Positions 13,630-25,600 of a DNA stretch of 64,000 nucleotides are shown piece after piece. The position numbers and the translations under genes were made by a program. The notes under the pieces are model-generated. The model was not told where the DNA came from. It worked only from the letters and a program-made list of their open reading frames with translations, and did not search any database. Source of the DNA: Bacteroidota bacterium (GTDB taxonomy: Bacteria; Bacteroidota; Bacteroidia; UBA4408); contig JADKHO010000001.1 in assembly GCA_016721765.1 (NCBI GenBank), forward strand, positions 1,228,001 through 1,292,000, written 5' to 3'. Positions within the stretch are counted from its first letter, which is position 1; each line of letters opens with the position of its first letter.

Positions 13630-16600
13630 ACAACAGCAATTGCCGGAGTAGACCAAACGTTATGTAACACAACAAATGCGGTGCTTGCCGCTAATACAGC
13701 TGTTTTTGGAACAGGTGCTTGGACAGTAATCTCAGGAACTGGAAATGTAAGCAATGCAGCATCCCCAACTTCTGGTGTGACAGGATTGTCTTTAGGAATA
13801 AATGAGTTTGTTTGGACAATTACCAATGGTACCTGTACACCATCTGCTGATACGATAGCAATTACAATATTGGATAATACAAGTATTGCGAATGCAGGAA
13901 TTGATCAAAATATTTGTGGTAGCACCGCAACTTTAGCCGCAACTGCAGCGGTAGTTGGAACAGGAACTTGGACAGTAATTTCAGGATCCGCAATCTTTGC
14001 TAACGCAAATGATCCGGCAACTTCAATTTCGGGAATAGCAGTTGGGGTAAATGTGTATCAATGGACAATTGATAATCTACCTTGCTCTTCCACATCCGAC
14101 CAAATAATCGTTAATAGTAATTGTGCACCAATTGCTATCGATGATAGTTACAACACAAATGAAGATGTTATCTTAAACGGATCAACTGTTCTAGTAAACG
14201 ATTCAGATCCAGATGGTGGCGTACTTACAGTGAACACAACACCTGTTACAAATGTGACAAATGGTACGCTCCTTTTAAATGCAAATGGAACGTTTACCTA
14301 CACACCAAATGCCGGATTTAATGGTGTAGATACCTTTGTGTATACCATTTGCGATGACGGTACTCCGGTGTTATGTTCGAATGCTACTGTAACCATTACA
14401 GTTGGTGCTGTTAATGATGCACCTGTTGCAATTGACGATGCCTATTCCACAAACGAAGATGTTGTGCTAAATGGCTCCACAGTTTTAGTAAATGATTCGG
14501 ATCCGGAAGGAGATGTATTGACAGTAAACACCACTCCTTTAGTTAATGTGACCAATGGTATTCTGGTGTTGAACTCAGATGGTACATTTACTTATACACC
14601 CAACTTAAATTTTACAGGAATAGATACATTTACATATGAAGTATGCGATAATGGAATTCCGGTATTGTGCGACAATGCAGTTGTTACAATTACTGTTAGC
14701 GCCATAAACGATGCACCACTCGCAGTGGATGATAATGCAACTACCCCGGAAGATGTGGTGTTAAATGGAACTACAGTTCTTTCCAATGATACAGATCCAG
14801 AGGGCGGAATCCTTACAGTAAACACAGTTCCTTTAGTAAACGTAAGCAACGGTATTCTGGTATTGAATGCCAACGGTACCTATACCTATACCCCAAATCC
14901 AAACTTTAATGGAACCGACAGTTTCACCTACCAAGTTTGTGATAATGGAGTGCCTATCGAATGCAGCTCAGCCATTGTAACCATTACTGTTACTCCGGTG
15001 AATGATAATCCGATTGCAATTGATGATGCGTATTCAACAAACGAAGATGTAGTATTAAACGGCAGCACAGTTTTAGTAAACGATACTGATACGGAAGGGG
15101 ATGTGCTTTCGGTAAATACAACTCCTGTAGTCAATGTAGTAAATGGAATTCTAATCCTTAACAGCGACGGAACCTTTACTTACACGCCAAATCCGAATTT
15201 TGTAGGAATAGATTCTTTTGTTTATCAGGTGTGTGATAACGGTACTCCTGTTTTATGCGACAATGCTACAGTAGTAATAACAATAAATTCAGTAAACGAC
15301 GGACCTATAGCTATCGATGATAATGCAACTGTTGCCGAAGATGCTGTTTTAATTGGTGCAAGCGTTCTTGCTAACGATACCGATCCGGATGGAAATTTAT
15401 TAAGTGTTAATACTACTCCATTCGTGAATGTTACAAATGGTGTATTGGTTTTAAATAGCAATGGAACTTATACCTATACTCCAAATGCAAACTTTAATGG
15501 CATTGATTCATTTACCTACATTGTATGTGATGATGGTGTACCAAGCTTATGTGATACCGCCGTTGTAACTATTACAGTTACCCAAGTTAATGATTTACCA
15601 CTTGCTGTAAATGATACTTATACCACAAATGAAGATGTTACTGTAAATGGCTCTACAGTGTTGGTGAATGATTCAGATCCAGAAAATGGAATTCTAACGG
15701 TTAATACAACACCAATTACGAATGTGAGCAGTGGAGTGTTGGTATTAAATAGTGATGGTACTTTTACCTATACACCTAATGCAAATTTCAACGGCACCGA
15801 TAGCTTTGTTTATCAAGTATGCGATGATGGAACACCAATACAATGCGCTCAAGCAACTGTTACAATTACGGTAACACCGGTTAACGATGCACCAATTGCT
15901 GTGGATGATGTAGCAACGGTTGCCGAAGATGGGGTGTTAAATGGTGCTACTGTGCTCGTAAACGATAGCGATCCGGAAGGCGACGTATTAACGGTTAATA
16001 CCACACCATTTGTAAATGTTAGTAATGGTGTATTGGTATTAAACAGCAACGGTACTTACACGTATACACCAAACACAAACTTTAATGGTATTGATTCTTT
16101 CACCTACGTTGTTTGTGATAACGGAATTCCAAGTTTATGCGATACTGCAATCGTAACTATTACGGTAACTCAAATTAATGACTTGCCAATAGCACTTGAT
16201 GATGCATATTCCACAAACGAAGATGTTGTGCTTAATGCTTCTACTGTTTTAGTTAACGATACTGATCCGGAAGCTGGAATTTTAACTGTGAATACAACAC
16301 CGGTAACCAATGTTACAAATGGCGTGCTCGTGTTGAACTCAGATGGAACATTTACCTATACACCTAATTTAAACTTTAATGGTATTGATAGCTTTGTTTA
16401 TTCTGTTTGTGACGACGGAACTCCTGTTCAATGCAGTAATGCTACTGTTACAATTACTGTTAATTCAGTGAACGATGGACCAATTGCAATCGATGACAAT
16501 GCAAATACATTAGAAGGTGTTACACTAAACGGAACCACCGTATTGATTAACGACACCGATCCGGATGGAAACAATTTAACTGTAAACACAACTCCATTCG

Positions 16601-19600
16601 TGAACGTTACAAATGGTTCGCTTACTCTTAATGCCAATGGAACTTATACCTATATTCCAAATCCATTATTCAACGGTATCGATACCTTCACATATATTGT
16701 ATGTGATGATGGTGTTCCGAGTTTATGCGATACAGCGGTGGTTACCATTGCTGTTGGTGCTGTTAACAATGCTCCAATTGCAATTGATGATGCTTATTCA
16801 ACAAATGAGGATGTCGTACTTAATGGTACAAGTGTGTTGCTAAATGATTCTGATCCTGAAAATGATGCATTAACGGTAAATACCACACCATTTGTGAATG
16901 TTACAAACGGGGTGTTAGTATTAAATAGCGATGGAACATTTACGTACACTCCAAATGCAAACTTCAACGGTATTGATTCTTTTGTGTATACTGTTTGTGA
17001 TGACGGAATACCTGTTCAATGTTCGCAAGCTACCGTTACCATTACCGTTACACCTGTAAACGATGCTCCCCTTGCGGTGGATGATGTTGCATCTGTAAAT
17101 GAAGATGGAATATTAAATGGAACTACTGTACTTATTAACGATAGCGATATCGAAGGTGATGTATTAACTGTAAATACAACTCCGGTTACTGCTCCAACAA
17201 ATGGTGTTTTGGTACTAAATGCAAATGGAACTTATACCTACACTCCTAATGCAAACTTTAATGGAACAGATACTTTCTCTTACGAAGTATGCGATAACGG
17301 AATACCATCAGAATGTGATACAGCATTAGTAACCATTACAGTTAACCCTGTGAATGATTCACCTGTAGCTATTGACGACGCCTATTCAACAAATGAAGAT
17401 GTAACATTAAATGGTTCGACTGTTTTAGTAAATGATTCTGATCCTGAAGCCGGAATCTTAACCGTAAACACCACTCCTTTTGTAAATGTTACCAACGGTG
17501 TATTGATATTAAATAGTGATGGAACTTTTACCTACACGCCAAATGCAAACTTTAACGGAATCGATAGTTTTGTATACACGGTATGTGATAACGGTACACC
17601 TGTTTTATGCGCAATTGCTACGGTAACAATAACTGTTAATGCCATTAACGATGCGCCACTTGCAGTGGATGATAACTACTCGGTTTCTGAAGACAATGTA
17701 CTGAACGGAACAACAGTTCTTGCCAATGATACTGATCCGGAAGGAGATGCGCTTACAGTAAATACAACTCCAATCGTTGCTCCTGTGAGCGGTATTTTGG
17801 TGTTGAATAGTAATGGAACATTTACCTATACACCCAATCCAAACTTCAACGGTACAGATAGTTTTGTATACCAAGTGTGTGACAATGGAAGCCCTGTGGA
17901 ATGCTCCAACGCAACTGTATTTATTACAGTTACTCCGGTAAACGATACACCTCTTGCTTTAGATGATTCTTATTCAACACCAGAAGATGTAACACTAAAC
18001 GGTACAACAGTTTTAATTAACGATACCGACCCCGAAGGAGGAATTTTAACAGTAAACACTACACCACTGACCAATACAACAAATGGTGTATTAGTGCTAA
18101 ATGCAAACGGTACATTTACATATACTCCAAATCCTAATTTTAATGGTATCGATTTCTTTGTATACCAAGTATGCGATAACGGAACACCGGTTGAATGTAC
18201 TTCCGCGACTGTAACCATTACCGTTACACCAACCAATGATGCACCAATTGCCGTTGATGACAACTACATTATTCCGGAAGACAATGTTTTAAACGGAACG
18301 AGTGTTTTAGCTAATGATACAGATCCTGAAGGCAATAATTTAAGTGTGAATACAACACCTGTAGTTGCTCCGGTGAGTGGCGTGTTGGTGTTAAATTCAG
18401 ATGGAACATTCACTTACACACCAAATGCAAACTTTAATGGTAGCGATAGCTTTGTGTATCAAGTGTGTGATGATGGAACTCCGGTTGAATGCTCACTTGC
18501 AACTGTGTTTATTACAGTTACTCCAGTTAATGATGCACCACTTGCCGTGGATGACAATGCATCTACAACCGAAGATGTAGTGCTGAATGGTGCAAGCGTA
18601 TTATTAAATGATTCAGATCCCGAGAACGATGCACTTACTGTAAATACCACACCGGTAGTAGCACCTGTGAGTGGAGTATTGGTATTAAATGCAAATGGAA
18701 CGTATACCTATACGCCAAACTTGAACTTTAATGGAAACGATAGTTTTGTGTATTCAGTTTGCGATAATGGAATACCAAGTCTTTGCGCACAAGCAACAGT
18801 ATTTATTACAGTGAATCCTGTAAACGATGTTCCGATTGCAAATGATGATGTGTATTCTACTGCAGAAGACAATATCTTAAATGGAGCATCTGTTTTAACA
18901 AACGATACAGATCCTGAAAATGGAAATCTAACGGTAAATACAACACCTGTAACGAATGTTACGAATGGTGTATTGGTATTGAATAGTGATGGAACATTTA
19001 CCTACACGCCAAACCTAAACTTTAACGGTATTGATTTCTTTGTTTACGATGTGTGCGATGATGGTACTCCGGTTCAATGCACCCAAGCTACTGTTACAAT
19101 AACCGTAACTCCGGTGAACGACAACCCTGTTGCCATCGACGACAATGCAAATACACTCGAAGGTGTTACCTTAAACGGAACCACAGTACTTGCGAATGAT
19201 TCTGATCCGGAAGGAGATGTATTAACTGTAAATACATCTCCATTAGTCAACGTTTCAAATGGTACACTTACGCTAAACAGTAATGGAAATTATATTTACA
19301 CACCTAATCCATTATTTAACGGCTTCGATACATTTACTTATGTGGTTTGCGACAATGGCATTCCAAGCCTTTGCGATACTGCAGTAGTAACGATTTCTGT
19401 TGGCTCTGTTAACGATGCACCAATTGCTGTAAATGATACTTACACAACCAACGAAGATGTAGTATTGAACGGCACCAGTGTATTGCTTAACGATTCAGAT
19501 CCCGAAAATGATATTCTAACTGTAAATACAACACCGGTGGTGAATGTAGCTAATGGGGTATTGGTGCTTAACGCAGATGGAACCTTTACGTATACACCAA

Positions 19601-22600
19601 ATGCGAATTTTAATGGTACAGATAGTTTTGTGTATTCGGTATGTGATAATGGAATACCTGTTCAATGTAGTTCTGCTTTAGTTACTATTACAGTTACACC
19701 TATTAACGACAATCCGCTTGCAATAGATGATGTGGCTACTGTGGCCGAAGATGGCGTATTAAACGGAGCAAGTGTTTTACTCAATGATTCTGATCCGGAA
19801 GGAGATGTATTAACAGTAAACACCACACCATTTGTAGCACCACTTAGCGGTATACTTATCCTAAATGCAAATGGAACATACACCTACACACCAAACGCAA
19901 ACTTTACAGGCATCGATTCATTTACCTACGTAGTGTGCGATAACGGCACACCTTCGGAATGCGATACTGCTGTTGTAACGATTACAGTTACTCCGGTTAA
20001 TGATGCACCAATTGCGGTGGATGATGTGTATTCCACAAACGAGGATGTGGTGTTAAATGGCTCAACAATTCTGGTAAATGACAGTGATCCCGAAAACGAT
20101 GTCCTTACCGTAAACACAACGCCAATTGTTAATGTGGTGAACGGAACATTGATTTTAAATGCCAACGGTACATTTACCTATACGCCAAATGCAAATTTCA
20201 CAGGAATCGATTTCTTCATTTATTCTGTATGCGACAATGGTATCCCATCTCAATGCAGTCAAGCAACTGTTACGATCAATGTTGATCCAATCAACGATGC
20301 ACCAATTGCAGTGGATGACAATGCAACAACACCTGAGGACGTTGTGCTCAACGGTGCAAGTGTGTTACTAAATGATGCAGATCCAGAAAACGATGCACTT
20401 ACAGTTACAACCACTCCTGTAATCGCTCCGGTTAATGGTGTACTAGTATTGAATGCAAATGGAACCTACACCTATACTCCAAATGCAAACTTTAACGGGT
20501 CAGACAGCTTTGTGTATCAAGTATGCGATAACGGAACTCCGGTTGAATGTTCTACTGCAACAGTGTTCATTACAATAACTCCAGTAAACGATGCACCAAT
20601 TGCTGTTGACGATAATGCAAGCACAACCGAAGATGTTGTATTAAATGGTACAACTGTACTTGCGAATGACAATGATCCTGAAGGTGGAATACTAACCGTT
20701 AACACCACTCCGGTAGTTGCGCCAATTAGCGGTATATTGGTGTTGAATGCAAACGGCACTTACACCTATACTCCAAATCTAAACTTTAATGGTACCGATA
20801 GTTTTGTGTATTCAGTTTGTGATAATGGAATTCCAACACAGTGCGCGCAAGCCACCGTATTTATTACCGTTAATCCGGTGAACGATACGCCAGTTGCAGG
20901 CGATGATGTGTATACAATTGCTGAAGACAATGTGCTGAATGGTTCAACCGTGCTGGCAAACGATGCCGATCCTGAAAATGGTGTTCTCACGGTAAACACT
21001 ACGCCAATTACAAACGTAACCAACGGTACCCTTGTGCTCAACAGTGATGGAACATTCACCTACACGCCAAATTTAAATTTCAATGGTGTCGATTTCTTTG
21101 TGTACACAGTTTGTGATGATGGCGTACCTATCGAATGCACCCAGGCAACTGTTACCATTACCGTAACGCCTGTTAACGATGCTCCAATTGCGATTGACGA
21201 TAATGCAAATACACTCGAGGGTATAACCTTAAATGGAACTACTGTATTGGCAAATGACAGTGATCCTGAAAATGATGTGCTTACCGTTAATACAACACCT
21301 CTTGTGAATGTAAGCAATGGAACACTTACATTAAACGGCAACGGAACATATACATACATTCCAAATCCGCTGTTCAATGGTTTCGATACCTTCACTTATG
21401 TGGTGTGTGACAATGGAGTTCCAAGCATCTGTGACACAGCCATTGTTACTATAGCTGTCGGTGCTGTAAACAATGCACCAATTGCAGTTAACGACGTGTA
21501 CACAACTCCGGAAGATATTGTATTAAATGGAAATGTATTAACCAATGATTCGGATCCTGAAAATGATTCCTTATTTGTTAATACAACCCCGGTTGTGAAT
21601 GTGGCAAATGGTGTATTGATTTTGAATGTTGATGGAACATTTACCTACACGCCAAATGCCAACTATGTTGGAAGTGATAGTTTTGTTTACACAGTCTGCG
21701 ATAACGGAAGCCCGGTTCAGTGCAGTTCGGCTCTTGTAACAATTACAGTAAGTGCGGTTAACGATGCTCCTCTTGCTGTTGACGATAATGCAACCATTAC
21801 AGAGGATGCCGTGCTCAACGGAACAAGCGTTTTACTCAATGATTCAGATCCTGAAAATGATGTATTGACTGTGAGCACAACTCCATTTATAAACGTAGCA
21901 AATGGTACACTTTTATTAAATGCGAACGGTACGTATACGTATACGCCAAACTTAAATTTCTTTGGTGTTGATTCATTTACTTACGTGGTGTGCGACAATG
22001 GAATTCCATCCTTGTGCGATACTGCGGTAGTTACAATTACGGTTACTCCAATTAACGATGCGCCTTTCGCAGTGAACGATACAGTTACTGTTGTGGAAGA
22101 TAACATTCTTAACGCAGCTTCGGTATTGTTAAATGATACAGACGTGGAGAACGATAATCTTACGGTTAACACCACTCCGGTAATTAATGTGCTAAACGGA
22201 ACACTGCTCTTAAATAGCAATGGAACTTTCACTTACACACCAAATCCAAATTTCTTTGGAAATGATTTCTTTGTTTACTCAGTGTGTGACGATGGTGTGC
22301 CTTCACAATGTTCTCAAGCAACTGTATTCATTACGGTTACTCCGGTTAACGATGCTCCGGTTGCACTAGATGATAATGCAAGCGTTCCTGAAGATGGTGT
22401 CTTAAACTCACCTACGGTATTAACGAATGATTCGGATCCTGAAAATGGAATCCTTACAGTTAACACAACTCCACTTGTAAACGTAACTAATGGAACACTT
22501 GTATTAAATGCAAATGGTACTTACACCTATACTCCAAATGCAAATTTCAACGGCTCCGATACATTCACTTATATAGTGTGCGACAATGGAACACCAAGCG

Positions 22601-25600
22601 AATGCGACACTGCAGTGGTTACCATTACCGTTACTCCGGTAAATGATGCACCACTTGCTGTTGACGATAATTACTCCACCGGCTTTGGTGTTACACTTAA
22701 CGCTACAACTGTTCTTGTGAACGATTCTGATATTGATGGAATAACATTAACTGTAAATACCATTCCAGCTGTTAATCCGGTAAGTGGTGTGCTTACTTTA
22801 AATTCAAATGGAACATTTACCTACATTCCAAATCCAGGATTTAGCGGCATCGATAGTTTTGTATATACCGTTTGTGATGGCGGAACACCTGATGAGTGTG
22901 CCAACGCAACTGTGTTTATTACAGTTGGAAATAATACCGCTCCTATTGCACTTAACGATACGTTCTCAGTTGCTGAAGACAACACGCTTAGCATTGCAGC
23001 TTCAGGTGTGCTAATCAATGATTCAGATTTAGATAACAACGCCTTGACAGTTGTTAATTTTGATCCAATCAGCGTGAATGGCGGAACTGTAGTGGTGAAT
23101 GCAAATGGTTCTTTCACATACACGCCATTCCTCAATTTTAATGGTTCAGACAGCTTTACTTATGTGATAAGTGATGGATTTGGAGGAACTGATACAGCAA
23201 GCGTAATTATAACGGTTACTCCTGTAAACGATGCACCAATTGCACTTGATGATGTTGTTTCCGGAAGTGGTGGAGCAGTTAACGGTAATGTATTGCCAAA
23301 CGACAGCGATATCGAAAATGATTCACTTATTGTAAATACTACACCAGTTGTCAATGTGAGCAATGGAACACTTGTGTTGAACGCCGATGGTTCATTTACC
23401 TACACGCCAAACCCAGGATTTACAGGTATCGATACATTTACTTATGCCGTGTGTGACGATGGAATTCCTTCAGAGTGTGATTCGGCTATTGTAGTTATTA
23501 CCATCAATAACGTTGCACCTGTAGCGGTGGATGATGCTTATACTACTCCATCCGGTACAACACTTAATGGAACGTCAGTGTTAGCGAATGATACCGATGC
23601 CAATGGCGGAACATTAACAGCAAGCTTATTAACTACAACCGCAAATGGTGTTTTAATTTTCAATTCAGATGGCACATTCACCTATACCCCAACTGTTGGA
23701 TTTGTAGGAAATGATACACTTGTGTATGTGGTTTGCGACGGCGGAGCTCCTGCACTTTGTGATACCGGTATTGCGGTAATTACGGTTGAAAATGCAGCTC
23801 CAATTGCAGTTACCGATACCTATAATACTCCTTATGCAACAGTATTAAACGGCACTACAGTGTTGGTTAATGATGTGGATGTTAACGGTGATCCACTAAG
23901 TATTTCGGTGCAGCAAACACCTTCAAACGGTTTGTTCACAATGAGTCCGAACGGCACATTCACTTACACGCCAAATGCAGGCTTCAGTGGAACCGATACG
24001 TTGATTTATCAAATCTGTGATAATGCTGCTACACCGCTTTGCGATACAGCAATCGTATTCTTGATTGTTGGTAATGCAAGCCCAATTGCGGTTGACGATA
24101 ATTACTCAACTCCATTCCAAACAGTATTAAACGGCACTACAATATTGGTAAATGACACCGATCCAAACGGTGATACATTAACCGTTAGTGTGCTCTTAAC
24201 TACTACAAATGGTGTACTCACAATGAACACAGATGGAACATTCACCTATACTCCGGCTAACGGTTTCTCCGGTAATGATACGTTCACCTACGTAATATGT
24301 GATGCTAACAATGCTTGCGACACAGCTGTTGTAACGATAAGTGTTGGTAATGCAACCCCAATCGCGGTTAACGATACGTATTCTACTCCATTCCAAACTG
24401 TATTGAATGCAGCAACAGTATTGGCTAATGATAGCGATCCAAATGGTGATCCATTAACAGTGACAGTAATCGCTACTACAACAAATGGTACGCTTACTAT
24501 GAATGCCAATGGAACATTTACCTACACACCAAATAATGGCTTCGCAGGAGTGGATACATTTAGCTACACCATTTGTGATCCTAACAACGCTTGCGATACT
24601 GCAGTTGTTACAATTACGGTAGGAAATGCAACGCCAATTGCTGTTAACGATACCTATACAACTCCTTTCCAAACGGTGTTGAATGCAAGCACCGTGTTGG
24701 CAAACGATAGCGATCCAAATGGTGATACCTTAACCGTTGCTGTTATCAATAACACCACCAACGGTACGCTGGTAATGAACGCGAACGGAACCTTTACCTA
24801 CACACCAAACAATGGATTTACGGGTGTGGATACATTTACCTATTCGATTTGCGACCCTAATGGTGCATGCGATACAGCGGTGGTTACCATTACAGTAGGA
24901 AATGCCTTCCCAATCGCAGTGAACGATACTTATTCCACTCCGTTCCAAACGGTATTAAACGGAACAAGTGTTTTGGCAAATGATACTGATCCGAACGGTG
25001 ATCCGTTAACAGTTACAGTTATTGCAAACACTACCAATGGAATTTTGGTAATGAATGCTAATGGAACATTTACCTACACTCCTGCAACCGGATTTACAGG
25101 AACCGATACATTCACTTACACGATCTGTGATCCAAACGGTGCTTGTGATACTGCTCTTGCAACCATTACTGTTGGAAATGCAACTCCAGTTGCAGTGAAC
25201 GATACCTATTCAACACCTTTCCAAACAGTGCTGAATGCTCCATCGGTTGCGTTAAATGATACTGATCCAAATGGAGACCCACTATCAGTAACTGTAGTTA
25301 CTACAACTGCTAATGGAACCTTAGTCATGAATGTGAATGGAACATTTACCTACACTCCAAATGCCGGATTTAGCGGAACCGATACATTTAGCTATTCCGT
25401 TTGTGATCCAAACAATGCTTGCGATACAGCTACAGTTACAATTACCGTAGGAAATGGAAATCCTATTGCAAATGTTGACAATTTCGCAACTCCTTTCAAT
25501 ACGGCTATTTCAGATACGGTAATCACAAATGATTCAGATCCGAATAATGATCCATTAACAGTGACCTTAGTTTCTACAACTACCAATGGAACACTTGTTC

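Noticed and set aside
455..13826. Dozens of 60-140 residue open frames on the minus strand, spaced 249 bp, and a few plus-strand frames such as 6441-6647
   Set aside because: They are antisense or out-of-frame shadows of the tandem repeat. They recur once per unit with the same pseudo-sequence and have no start or promoter logic of their own.
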